Below are positions 37,784 to 46,248 of a DNA stretch of 58,139 bases, one piece after another. Source of the stretch: Streptococcus mitis (GTDB lineage Bacteria; Bacillota; Bacilli; Lactobacillales; Streptococcaceae); NCBI RefSeq assembly GCF_946190065.1, contig NZ_CAMHZD010000014.1:1-58139 (forward strand), given 5' to 3'. The notes beneath the pieces are model-generated. The model made no database searches. It saw only the letters and a list, made by a program, of their open reading frames with translations, and was not told where the DNA came from. Numbering within the stretch: position 1 is the first letter of the stretch; each line of letters starts with the position of its first letter. The translations under genes and the position numbers were made by a program.

Positions 37784-37932
37784 AATTTTTTTTGGGTCTT
37801 CTTGCCATTATTTTTATCAAACCAATTTTTGGGATTGTGAAATTCTTTTGGATGATCATCTCTTTTGCAGTCCAATTGCTGTTATACAAGCTATTATTTA
37901 AAATATTGGATTGGTTCTTTAAACTTATTTAG
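37780..37932 (+). CDS. 50-residue hydrophobic peptide
   Basis: A very hydrophobic 50-residue peptide (begins MKFFLGLLAIIFIKPIFGIV and ends LDWFFKLI), almost all of it able to lie in the membrane as one or two helices. GGAGAGAGA precedes the ATG, which overlaps the stop of the 60-residue gene. The pair may be a small membrane complex, a toxin-antitoxin-like pair, or a peptide with chaperone. Function unknown. Confidence 0.55.
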   Translation: MKFFLGLLAIIFIKPIFGIVKFFWMIISFAVQLLLYKLLFKILDWFFKLI

Positions 37933-38048
37933 TCCGTAATCCAAGTCGCAGAGAACTAGCAAGTCTTGTACTGCTAGTTTTTTAATCTCTTTCCATATGG
38001 TATAATATAAGCAGTAAAATCATTTTAGAATATTCAATGGAGGTCGTC

Positions 38049-38282
38049 ATGGACAATATCATCGATGTGTCAATTCCTGTTGCAGAAGTGGTGGATAAGC
38101 ATCCAGAAGTCTTGGAAATCCTAGTGGAGCTTGGTTTTAAACCACTTGCTAATTCCTTGATGCGCAACACAGTCGGTCGCAAAGTATCGCTCAAACAGGG
38201 TTCTAAGCTTGAAGGAACTCCTATGGACAAGATTGTCCGCACACTAGAAGCGAACGGCTATGAAGTGATTGGATTAGACTAA
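38049..38282 (+). CDS. DUF1858 domain protein
   Basis: A 77-residue protein with the DUF1858 pattern (IIDVSIPVAEVVDKHPEVLEILVELGFKPLANSLMRNT), a small fold found beside or fused to hemerythrin-like and iron-sulfur proteins. GGAGGT overlaps an earlier ATG (38037), so the Met at 38049 is the start. The stop overlaps the next gene (TAATG). It probably works with the DUF438 protein that follows. Confidence 0.82.
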   Translation: MDNIIDVSIPVAEVVDKHPEVLEILVELGFKPLANSLMRNTVGRKVSLKQGSKLEGTPMDKIVRTLEANGYEVIGLD

Positions 38283-39616
38283 TGGCAGATGAACGGATTC
38301 ATATCCTACGGGATATTTTGTTAGAATTGCATAATGGCGCCTCTCCTGAATCAGTTCAGGAGCGCTTTGATGCGACCTTTACAGGTGTTTCGGCCATCGA
38401 GATTTCTCTTATGGAGCACGAGCTGATGAACTCAGACTCAGGTGTCACCTTTGAAGATGTTATGGAACTCTGTGATGTCCATGCCAATCTTTTTAAAAAT
38501 GCTGTTAAGGGTGTCGAAGTTGCAGATACTGAGCATCCAGGCCACCCCGTTCGGGTCTTCAAGGAAGAAAATCTGGCTCTCCGTGCAGCTTTAATTCGCA
38601 TTCGGAGGTTGTTAGATACCTATGAGTCTATGGAAGACGAGGAAATGCTTTCGGAGATGCGTAAGGGTTTGATCCGTCAGATGGGACTTGTGGGTCAATT
38701 TGATATCCATTACCAACGTAAGGAAGAACTCTTCTTTCCTATCATGGAGCGCTATGGACACGATTCACCTCCAAAAGTTATGTGGGGAGTGGATGACCAG
38801 ATTAGGGAACTATTTCAAACAGCTTTAGCGACAGCCAAGTCATTGCCAGAAGTGTCGATTTCCACTGTAAAGGAAGCTTTTGAATCTTTTGCGACAGAGT
38901 TTGAAAGTATGATTTTCAAGGAAGAGTCCATCCTTCTCATGATTCTCCTTGAATCCTTTACTCAGGATGACTGGCTTCAGATTGCGGAGGAGAGTGACGC
39001 CTATGGTTATGCCATCATTCGTCCGTCTGAAAAATGGGTGCCAGAAAGACAGAGTTTTGTTGAGGAAAAGATTGCAGAGGAGACTGTACAGTTAGATACG
39101 GCAGAAGGCCAGGTTCAACAAGTCATAGATACACCAGAAGGCCAGTTCACCATTACCTTTACCCCTAAGGAAAAGGGAGCAGTGCTGGACCGTCATAGTC
39201 AACAGGCTTTTGGCAATGGCTATCTCTCGGTCGAGCAGGCCAATCTCATCCTCAATCACCTCCCTATGGAGATTACTTTTGTCAATAAAGACGATATTTT
39301 CCAGTATTACAATGACAATACGCCAGCTGATGAGATGATTTTCAAACGAACACCGTCTCAAGTTGGGCGCAATGTCGAACTCTGCCATCCGCCTAAGTAC
39401 TTGGATAAGGTCAAGACCATCATGAAGGGACTTCGTGAGGGAATCAAGGACAAGTATGAAATGTGGTTCAAGTCTGAGTCGCGAGGTAAATTTGTCCACA
39501 TCACTTACGCAGCAGTGCACGATGAAGAGGGAGAATTCCAAGGTGTGTTGGAATACGTTCAGGATATCCAGCCCTACCGTGAGATTGACACGGACTATTT
39601 CCGTGGATTAGAATAA
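38282..39616 (+). CDS. DUF438 / hemerythrin-like / PAS protein
   Basis: A 444-residue cytosolic protein: an N-terminal DUF438 domain (about 10-75), a hemerythrin HHE-type helical bundle (about 85-235, with GHPVRVFKEENLALR, H-Y-x-R-K-E-E and E-F-E-S-M-I-F-K-E-E), and a C-terminal PAS_10-type domain (about 310-430, ITFVNKDDIFQYYND). Such proteins are thought to sense or repair oxidative, nitrosative or iron stress. It is co-translated with DUF1858. Confidence 0.8.
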   Translation: MADERIHILRDILLELHNGASPESVQERFDATFTGVSAIEISLMEHELMNSDSGVTFEDVMELCDVHANLFKNAVKGVEVADTEHPGHPVRVFKEENLALRAALIRIRRLLDTYESMEDEEMLSEMRKGLIRQMGLVGQFDIHYQRKEELFFPIMERYGHDSPPKVMWGVDDQIRELFQTALATAKSLPEVSISTVKEAFESFATEFESMIFKEESILLMILLESFTQDDWLQIAEESDAYGYAIIRPSEKWVPERQSFVEEKIAEETVQLDTAEGQVQQVIDTPEGQFTITFTPKEKGAVLDRHSQQAFGNGYLSVEQANLILNHLPMEITFVNKDDIFQYYNDNTPADEMIFKRTPSQVGRNVELCHPPKYLDKVKTIMKGLREGIKDKYEMWFKSESRGKFVHITYAAVHDEEGEFQGVLEYVQDIQPYREIDTDYFRGLE

Positions 39617-39625
39617 GGAGAAAAA

Positions 39626-39880
39626 ATGAGTTACGAACAAGAATTTATGAAGGAATTTGAAGCCTGGGTCAATACCCAGATTATGATTAACGACATGGCG
39701 CACAAGGAAAGCCAAAAAGTCTATGAAGAAGACCAAGATGAGCGTGCCAAAGATGCCATGATTCGATACGAAAGTCGCTTGGATGCTTATCAGTTCTTGC
39801 TTGGTAAGTTTGAAAACTTCAAGGCAGGCAAGGGATTCCATGATTTGCCAGATGGCTTGTTTGGTGAGCGAAATTATTAA
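39626..39880 (+). CDS. DUF1912 family protein
   Basis: An 84-residue acidic helical protein (MSYEQEFMKEFEAWVNTQIM ... RLDAYQFLLGKFENFKAGKG), conserved in streptococci as DUF1912, function unknown. It follows the DUF438 gene by 9 bases with AAGGAG, so it belongs to the same operon. Confidence 0.75.
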   Translation: MSYEQEFMKEFEAWVNTQIMINDMAHKESQKVYEEDQDERAKDAMIRYESRLDAYQFLLGKFENFKAGKGFHDLPDGLFGERNY

Positions 39881-39930
39881 ACGAGAAAGATTCTTGATTT
39901 TTTACTAAAATCTTGATAGAATATTTATAT

Positions 39931-39957
39931 TAAATCCTTGTCAGAGCAGGGATTTTT
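39931..39957 (+). terminator. Terminator after the DUF1912 gene
   Basis: AATCCTTG, 6-base loop, CAGGGATT, TTTTT. It lies only about 20 bases before the next ATG, so it could also sit in that gene's leader. Confidence 0.6.
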
Positions 39958-39975
39958 TATTGAAAGGATTTTATC

Positions 39976-40371
39976 ATGTCAAAGAAACTCAATCGTAAAA
40001 AACAATTACGAAATAGCCTCCGTCGTGCAGGTGCCTTTTCAAATACTGTGACTAAGGTTGTAGAAGAGACAAAAAAAGTCGTAAAACGTGCAGAACAGTC
40101 AGCAAGCCAAGCTGGTAAGGCTGTTTCTAAAAAAGTTGAACAAGCAGTAGAAGCTACCAAAGAGCAAGCTCAAAAAGTAGCCAATTCTGTAGAAGATTTT
40201 GCAGCAAACTTGGGTGGACTTCCACTTGACCGTGCCAAAACTTTCTATGATGAAGGAATTAAGTCTGCTTCAGATTTCAAAAACTGGACTGAAAAAGAAC
40301 TCCTTGCCTTGAAAGGAATCGGCCCAGCTACCATCAAGAAATTGAAAGAAAACGGCATCAAGTTCAAGTAA
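39976..40371 (+). CDS. Lys/Ala-rich protein with C-terminal helix-hairpin-helix
   Basis: A 131-residue protein. Residues 1-75 are basic and Ala/Lys/Glu-rich (KKLNRKKQLRNSLRRAG, then VEETKKVVKRAEQSASQAGKAVSKKVEQA), resembling histone H1-like or long amphipathic helices. The last 25 residues contain a HhH motif, LLALKGIGPATIKKLKENG. Together this suggests a DNA-binding nucleoid-type protein. AAAGGA precedes the ATG. Function is inferred only. Confidence 0.65.
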   Translation: MSKKLNRKKQLRNSLRRAGAFSNTVTKVVEETKKVVKRAEQSASQAGKAVSKKVEQAVEATKEQAQKVANSVEDFAANLGGLPLDRAKTFYDEGIKSASDFKNWTEKELLALKGIGPATIKKLKENGIKFK

Positions 40372-40384
40372 TATTTCTTGTGCC

Positions 40385-40413
40385 TTGCATTTCCGTCAAA
40401 ATCTTGCTACAAT
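40385..40413 (+). promoter_or_regulatory. Promoter of the T-box operon
   Basis: TTGCAT (40385-40390), 17 bases, TACAAT (40408-40413), just before the T-box leader. Confidence 0.7.
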
Positions 40414-40419
40414 AGAGCC

Positions 40420-40630
40420 ATTAGAGGTGTTTTGAATCCCACGTTTTACAGAAAGTGGCGGTGCTGAGAAGTCCACAAATGTGTCAAAACTAGTTGCTAA
40501 TGGATGAAAAATTGAAATAAAAGTGTCTTTTTATTTTAAAGACGAGAGTTGCGGGCTTGGCCCGAAATTGGGTGGTACCGCGGATAAACACATTCGTCCC
40601 TGTCACGTAGATGGCAGGGGCGATTTTTTG
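40420..40630 (+). promoter_or_regulatory. T-box riboswitch (probably tRNA-Val)
   Basis: The T-box proper, TGGGTGGTACCGCG, is at 40569-40582. A GC terminator follows: TCGTCCCTG (40594-40602) with CAGGGGCGA (40615-40623) and six T. Stem I is closed by GTTTTGA (40432-40438) and TCAAAAC (40484-40490). Uncharged tRNA would stabilise the antiterminator and allow transcription. Val codons GTG/GTC lie at 40481-40485 beside the stem, and valS is in the operon, so valine is likely, but I could not fix the specifier triplet. Confidence 0.9.
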
Positions 40631-40653
40631 TGTCTTAGGCAAAGGAGGTTGTT

Positions 40654-41232
40654 ATGAAACAATCATTTAAAACTAATAAACTATACTATGGCTTTCCTGT
40701 TTTTATTTTAGGATATCAAGATCAGAATTTTGGATATAACATCACGACCTGTAGTTCCTCTTATAGTCTAGGAGATTGGATTGTGATTGGAGTCGTTGCG
40801 AGAGAGAATGTTGCAGAGCAAATTAAACATTATCAAAAATTTACTGTGAATATTCCTGATGAAAATATCATGCTCGAGATGGAGCAGGCTGGTTTTATCA
40901 GTCATCAGGAGAAATTGGAACGTTTGGGAGTGCATTATGAAATTTCTGAACGAACTCAGGCACCGATTTTAGAGGATTGTCCAGTCGTTTTGGATTGTCA
41001 GGTAGATCGGATTATCGAGGAAGATGGAATCTGCCATATCTTTGCTAAGATTGTTGAGCGACTTGTTGACCCAGAACTTTTGGATGAAAAGGGGCATTTT
41101 AGAAATGAACTGTTTGCCCCAACATATTTCATGGGAGATGGATATCAGCGCGTCTATCGTTATCTGGACAAGCGTGTAGATATTAAGGGGAGCTTCATCA
41201 AAAAAGCGAGGAAGAAGGATGACAAGAGCTGA
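40654..41232 (+). CDS. Flavin reductase-like (FMN-binding split barrel) protein
   Basis: A 192-residue protein of the flavin reductase/DIM6-NTAB type: KLYYGFPVFILGYQDQNFGYNITTCSSSYSLGDWIVIGV is the FMN-binding core, with Ser/Thr residues at the cofactor site. AAAGGAGG precedes the ATG. First gene after the T-box; its link to valine is not obvious. The stop overlaps the next gene by 14 bases. Confidence 0.75.
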   Translation: MKQSFKTNKLYYGFPVFILGYQDQNFGYNITTCSSSYSLGDWIVIGVVARENVAEQIKHYQKFTVNIPDENIMLEMEQAGFISHQEKLERLGVHYEISERTQAPILEDCPVVLDCQVDRIIEEDGICHIFAKIVERLVDPELLDEKGHFRNELFAPTYFMGDGYQRVYRYLDKRVDIKGSFIKKARKKDDKS

Positions 41233-41779
41233 GTTACCAGAACGATTAGAAACCGAACGACTCGTCCTACGAGTTCGTACAGTGACTGACGCTGAAGATA
41301 TCCATGCCTATGCTAGTTTGCCAGAGGTCGCCTATCCAGCAGGCTTTCCTCCAGTCAAAACCCTTGAAGATGAGGTTTACTATCTGGAGCATATCCTTCC
41401 AGAACGCAATCAAAAGGACAATCTCCCAGCTGGCTATGGGATTGTCGTCAAAGGAACCAATAAAGTCATTGGTTCTGTTGATTTCAACCATCGCCATGCG
41501 GATGATGTGCTAGAGATTGGCTATACCTTGCACCCAGACTACTGGGGTCGAGGCTATGCACCAGAAGCAGCGCGAGCTTTGATTGACCTAGCTTTTAGAG
41601 AACTAGGTCTTCACAAGATTGAGCTGAGTTGTTTTGGTCACAATCTCCAAAGTCAACGAGTCGCAGAAAAACTTGGATTTATTCTTGAAGCTCGCATAAG
41701 AGACCGTAAAGATATTCAAGGAAACCGCTGTGACAGTCTGATATATGGCTTGTTGAGGAGTGAGTGGGAGGTGAATTGA
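41219..41779 (+). CDS. GNAT family N-acetyltransferase (RimJ/RimL-like)
   Basis: A 186-residue acetyl-CoA-dependent acyltransferase. N-terminal LETERLVLRVRTVTDAEDI and the acetyl-CoA loop YWGRGYAPEAARALIDLAF with HNLQSQRVAEKLGF are typical of the RimJ/RimL branch, which acetylates protein N-termini or small amines. Substrate unknown. It overlaps both neighbouring genes, so it is part of the T-box operon. Confidence 0.85.
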   Translation: MTRAELPERLETERLVLRVRTVTDAEDIHAYASLPEVAYPAGFPPVKTLEDEVYYLEHILPERNQKDNLPAGYGIVVKGTNKVIGSVDFNHRHADDVLEIGYTLHPDYWGRGYAPEAARALIDLAFRELGLHKIELSCFGHNLQSQRVAEKLGFILEARIRDRKDIQGNRCDSLIYGLLRSEWEVN

Positions 41780-42357
41780 TGCATCTTTTCATCATTGGTG
41801 CTCCGGCCTCAGGGAAAATGACCATTGGTCAAGAAGTGTCTCGACTGACGGATTCTACCCTCTTTTATAACCATCAAGCTATCGATTTTGCACTAGAAAT
41901 CTATCAGGATTATACAGAGGAGATGTGGGAATTTGTTCGTGGAATTACCTTTTCTTTCCTTGGAGCAAGTGCAAGAAATCAGAGATCAGTAATTTTAACT
42001 GACGTAATTGATTTTTCAAATCAGTACCAGCTGATGTATTTAAAGCAAATTCAGAATTTGTTGGATGATTATCATCAAGATATTCTTTTTGTTGAGTTGG
42101 AAACAAGTCTTGAAGAGCGCATACGTCGAAATCGAACGGAGAATCGATTAAAGCACAAACCCTTAAAACGACATATTGAGGTATCTGAAAGAGAAATTTT
42201 AGAGACTGCTGAAACACTTCAATTAAATTCTCAACATCAACCAAATGAGTTGCACCACTACTTTAAAATAAATAATACGAATTTATCAGCAGAAGAAGCT
42301 GCTAAGCAAATTCAAAATAAAATGAACAAAATAGAGAAAGGACAAACACATGTCTAA
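41779..42357 (+). CDS. P-loop kinase-like protein
   Basis: A 192-residue protein with a Walker [10 protein letters not shown] at residues 7-15, close to shikimate/AAA_17 kinases, and an [20 protein letters not shown] lid-like segment. GGGAGGTG fits the Met at 41779, overlapping the GNAT stop; the frame opens a little earlier at 41764. It overlaps valS by 8 bases. The C-terminal half is more AT-rich. Probable small-molecule or nucleotide kinase; substrate unknown. Confidence 0.7.
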   Translation: MHLFIIGAPASGKMTIGQEVSRLTDSTLFYNHQAIDFALEIYQDYTEEMWEFVRGITFSFLGASARNQRSVILTDVIDFSNQYQLMYLKQIQNLLDDYHQDILFVELETSLEERIRRNRTENRLKHKPLKRHIEVSEREILETAETLQLNSQHQPNELHHYFKINNTNLSAEEAAKQIQNKMNKIEKGQTHV

Positions 42358-45001
42358 AGAACTTTCACCTAAATACAATCCAGCCGAGGTTGAGGCTGGT
42401 CGTTACCAAAAATGGCTTGACGCTGATGTTTTCAAGCCTTCAGGAGACCAAAAGGCTAAGCCTTATTCAATCGTCATTCCGCCACCAAACGTAACTGGGA
42501 AACTTCACCTTGGTCACGCTTGGGATACGACTTTGCAAGATATCATCATCCGTCAAAAACGCATGCAAGGTTTTGATACGCTTTGGCTTCCTGGTATGGA
42601 CCACGCTGGTATTGCGACTCAGGCTAAGGTAGAGGAGCGCTTGCGTGGAGAGGGCATCAGCCGCTATGACCTCGGTCGTGAAAAATTCTTGGAAAAAGTC
42701 TGGGAATGGAAAGACGAGTATGCCACTACCATCAAGGAACAATGGGGCAAGATGGGGCTCTCTGTAGACTATTCTCGCGAGCGTTTCACTCTTGACGAAG
42801 GTTTGTCAAAAGCTGTTCGTAAGGTCTTTGTGGACCTTTACAAGAAAGGTTGGATCTACCGTGGTGAATTTATTATCAACTGGGACCCAGCAGCTCGTAC
42901 AGCTCTTTCTGATATCGAGGTGATTCACAAGGACGTTGAAGGTGCCTTCTATCACATGAACTACATGTTGGAAGACGGCTCACGCGCCCTTGAAGTTGCG
43001 ACAACTCGTCCTGAGACTATGTTTGGGGACGTTGCGGTTGCGGTCAATCCAGAAGACCCACGCTACAAGGATTTGATTGGTAAAAATGTTATTCTTCCAA
43101 TCGCTAATAAATTGATCCCAATCGTTGGGGATGAGCACGCAGACCCTGAGTTTGGTACAGGTGTCGTGAAAATCACGCCTGCCCACGATCCAAACGACTT
43201 CTTGGTTGGCCAACGCCACAACTTGCCACAAGTTAACGTCATGAACGACGACGGAACTATGAATGAGCTTGCCTTTGAATTTGCAGGTATGGACCGTTTT
43301 GAAGCTCGTAAAGCAGTCGTTGCTAAGTTGGAAGAAATCGGTGCCCTTGTTAAAATCGAAAAACGTGTCCACAGTGTTGGTCACTCAGAGCGTACAGGTG
43401 TTGTGGTCGAACCACGCTTGTCTACTCAGTGGTTCGTCAAGATGGATCAATTGGCCAAAAATGCTATTGCTAATCAAGATACAGAAGACAAGGTAGAATT
43501 CTACCCACCTCGTTTCAACGATACCTTCCTCCAATGGATGGAAAATGTCCACGACTGGGTAATCTCTCGTCAGCTCTGGTGGGGTCACCAAATCCCTGCT
43601 TGGTACAATGCTGAGGGTGAAATGTACGTCGGTGAAGAAGCTCCAGAAGGTGACGGTTGGACTCAGGACGAAGATGTCTTGGACACTTGGTTCAGTTCTG
43701 CCCTTTGGTCATTCTCAACTATGGGCTGGCCTGATGTCGATTCAGAAGACTTCAAACGTTACTTCCCAACTTCAACCTTGGTAACAGGTTACGACATCAT
43801 CTTCTTCTGGGTGTCTCGTATGATCTTCCAATCTTTGGAATTCACTGGTCGTCAGCCATTCCAAAATGTCCTTATCCATGGTCTTATCCGTGACGAGCAA
43901 GGACGCAAGATGTCTAAGTCACTCGGTAACGGGATTGACCCAATGGATGTCATCGAGAAATACGGTGCCGATGCCCTTCGTTGGTTCCTTTCAAATGGTT
44001 CTGCACCAGGACAAGACGTGCGCTTCTCTTACGAGAAAATGGATGCTTCATGGAACTTCATTAACAAAATCTGGAACATCTCTCGCTACATCCTCATGAA
44101 CAATGAAGGATTGACCCTTGAGCAAGCAACTGCCAATGTCGAAAAAGTTGCCAACAAGGAAGCTGGAAATGTCACAGACCGTTGGATTCTCCACAACCTC
44201 AATGAAACCATCGGAAAAGCTACTGCCAATTTTGATAAGTTTGAATTTGGTGTCGCTGGACACATCCTCTACAACTTCATCTGGGATGAGTTTGCGGACT
44301 GGTACGTTGAATTGACTAAGGAAGTCCTTTATAGCGACAACGAAGAAGAGAAAGTCATCACACGCTCTGTTCTCCTTTACACTCTGGACAAGATCCTTCG
44401 TCTCCTTCACCCAATCATGCCATTTGTGACAGAGGAAATCTTTGGACAAATCTCAGAAGGCTCTATCGTGACAGCAGAATACCCAACTGTCAACCCAGCC
44501 TTTGAAGACCTTGTTGCCCACACTGGTGTGGAAAGCCTCAAAGACTTGATTCGTGCCGTTCGTAATGCGCGTGCTGAAGTAAACGTAGCTCCAAGCAAGC
44601 CTATCACCATCCTTGTTAAGACTAGCGATAGTGACTTGGAAGCCTTCTTTAACAGCAATGTCAACTACATCAAACGCTTCACAAATCCAGAACACTTGGA
44701 AATCGCATCAACCATCCCTGCACCTGAACTCGCTATGTCAAGCGTCATCACAGGAGCAGAAATCTACCTGCCGCTCGCAGACCTTCTTAATGTCGAAGAA
44801 GAGCTAGCTCGTCTCGACAAGGAACTCGCTAAATGGCAAAAAGAACTGGACATGGTCGGCAAGAAGCTCTCTAACGAACGCTTCGTAGCCAATGCCAAAC
44901 CAGAAGTCGTCCAAAAAGAACGCGACAAACAAGCCGACTACCAAGCTAAATACGATGCGACCGTAGCACGTATTGATGAGATGAAGAAGTTGGTGAAATA
45001 A
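42350..45001 (+). CDS. valS: Valyl-tRNA synthetase
   Basis: Charges tRNA-Val; class Ia synthetase of 883 residues. The HIGH motif is HLGH at residues 53-56 ([14 protein letters not shown]), KMSKS lies at about 520-524, the CP1 editing domain is between them, and a C-terminal coiled-coil arm ([19 protein letters not shown]) is present. It is the fourth gene after the T-box and ends with a terminator. Confidence 0.98.
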   Translation: MSKELSPKYNPAEVEAGRYQKWLDADVFKPSGDQKAKPYSIVIPPPNVTGKLHLGHAWDTTLQDIIIRQKRMQGFDTLWLPGMDHAGIATQAKVEERLRGEGISRYDLGREKFLEKVWEWKDEYATTIKEQWGKMGLSVDYSRERFTLDEGLSKAVRKVFVDLYKKGWIYRGEFIINWDPAARTALSDIEVIHKDVEGAFYHMNYMLEDGSRALEVATTRPETMFGDVAVAVNPEDPRYKDLIGKNVILPIANKLIPIVGDEHADPEFGTGVVKITPAHDPNDFLVGQRHNLPQVNVMNDDGTMNELAFEFAGMDRFEARKAVVAKLEEIGALVKIEKRVHSVGHSERTGVVVEPRLSTQWFVKMDQLAKNAIANQDTEDKVEFYPPRFNDTFLQWMENVHDWVISRQLWWGHQIPAWYNAEGEMYVGEEAPEGDGWTQDEDVLDTWFSSALWSFSTMGWPDVDSEDFKRYFPTSTLVTGYDIIFFWVSRMIFQSLEFTGRQPFQNVLIHGLIRDEQGRKMSKSLGNGIDPMDVIEKYGADALRWFLSNGSAPGQDVRFSYEKMDASWNFINKIWNISRYILMNNEGLTLEQATANVEKVANKEAGNVTDRWILHNLNETIGKATANFDKFEFGVAGHILYNFIWDEFADWYVELTKEVLYSDNEEEKVITRSVLLYTLDKILRLLHPIMPFVTEEIFGQISEGSIVTAEYPTVNPAFEDLVAHTGVESLKDLIRAVRNARAEVNVAPSKPITILVKTSDSDLEAFFNSNVNYIKRFTNPEHLEIASTIPAPELAMSSVITGAEIYLPLADLLNVEEELARLDKELAKWQKELDMVGKKLSNERFVANAKPEVVQKERDKQADYQAKYDATVARIDEMKKLVK

Positions 45002-45007
45002 ACATAG

Positions 45008-45034
45008 AAACACGGTGATGAGCCGTGTTTTTTT
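45008..45034 (+). terminator. Terminator of valS
   Basis: AAACACGG, 7-base loop, CCGTGTTT, then T-run. The T-run leads directly into the next promoter. Confidence 0.88.
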
Positions 45035-45042
45035 GGTATAAT
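45034..45042 (+). promoter_or_regulatory. Extended -10 promoter of the three-gene island
   Basis: TGGTATAAT, a perfect extended -10, placed immediately after the T-run of the valS terminator and about 30 bases before the methyltransferase ATG. No -35 is evident. Confidence 0.65.
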
Positions 45043-45072
45043 AGTCTTACTAGAGTTTAAAAAGGATAAATT

Positions 45073-46236
45073 ATGATTAATGTAATTGATTTATTTTCTG
45101 GGGCTGGAGGTTTAACCTTTGGTTTTCAGAAAAAAATTGAAAATAATGTTTTTGTTTCTAGAGAAGATTTTAATATTCGATTTGCTAATGAGTTTAATTC
45201 TGATGCTGCTGAAGCATTTAGACAAAATTATCCAAAGATTACCATGATAGAAGATGATATTGCGAATATTGATAAATTATTTTTGAAGAAAAATGGAATC
45301 AATTTTAAAGGAGTTGATTTAGTTATAGGTGGTCCACCATGTCAATCATTTAGCACGGTTGGCAAGAGACAGTATGATAAGAGAGCAAAAATGTACCGTG
45401 AATATAGAAGGATACTTTCATTTATCCAACCTAAAATGTTTGTTTTTGAAAATGTTTATGGTTTGTTAACCATGAAAAACGAGCAAAATGGACCAATTAT
45501 TCGAAATGTAAAAGAAAGTTTTAAAGATTTATCTAGCTTTGGAGATGTTCATGGATATAAAGTTTATACAAAATTACTTAATGCTAAGGATTACGGTGTT
45601 CCACAAAATAGAGAACGCGTCTTTTTGATTGGTGTAAGAAATGATTTAAATATTGAGTTTGAATGGAGTTTTCCAGAAAAGTGTACTTCTGAAAATCCCT
45701 TCAATTTAAGAGATGCTATTGGAGATTTACCTAGTTTAGGAAATAATGACAGAGCGGACCAATATGTGGAAGATCCACAAACAGATTATCAAATTTTAAT
45801 GAGAGGTAATCAAGATCAATTATTTAATCATGTAAGTCGTAATCATGGACAAAGATTGCAGAAAATTATGGCTGTACTTAAGGAAGGACAAGGTAAGAAT
45901 GATATAAATAGAATGGTAGAAGATGGATTGTTAGATAGAGAACTATATTTAACCTCAGGATATCGTAATACTTATGGTCGATTGTGGTGGGATAGACCTT
46001 CAACAACCATAACAAATAATTTATCAACACCATCTTCCTTACGGTGCATTCATCCTAGTCAAAATAGAGCTTTGACTGCAAGGGAAGGTGCAAGAATACA
46101 GTCTTTTCCAGATAATTATAAGTTTGTCGGAGGTCTACAAGCAATTAATACCCAGATTGGAAATGCTGTTCCTCCAATTTTAAGTATTCATTTAGCTAAT
46201 AGAATAAAAGATTTCTTTGAAGAAAATAATTTGTAA
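45073..46236 (+). CDS. DNA (cytosine-5) methyltransferase
   Basis: A complete 387-residue m5C DNA methyltransferase. Motif I IDLFSGAGGLTFGF (residues 5-18), motif IV GGPPCQSFS with catalytic C90, motif VI ENV (126-128), motif VIII QNRERVFLIG (178-187), a target-recognition region around 200-320, motif IX/X REGARIQSFP (337-346) and GNAVPP (363-368). AAAGGAT precedes the ATG. The gene is strikingly AT-rich (bases 45121-45180 contain 13 G/C), unlike valS. It begins a three-gene unit without a restriction enzyme. Target sequence unknown. Confidence 0.92.
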   Translation: MINVIDLFSGAGGLTFGFQKKIENNVFVSREDFNIRFANEFNSDAAEAFRQNYPKITMIEDDIANIDKLFLKKNGINFKGVDLVIGGPPCQSFSTVGKRQYDKRAKMYREYRRILSFIQPKMFVFENVYGLLTMKNEQNGPIIRNVKESFKDLSSFGDVHGYKVYTKLLNAKDYGVPQNRERVFLIGVRNDLNIEFEWSFPEKCTSENPFNLRDAIGDLPSLGNNDRADQYVEDPQTDYQILMRGNQDQLFNHVSRNHGQRLQKIMAVLKEGQGKNDINRMVEDGLLDRELYLTSGYRNTYGRLWWDRPSTTITNNLSTPSSLRCIHPSQNRALTAREGARIQSFPDNYKFVGGLQAINTQIGNAVPPILSIHLANRIKDFFEENNL

Positions 46237-46248
46237 AAAGGAATTAAT

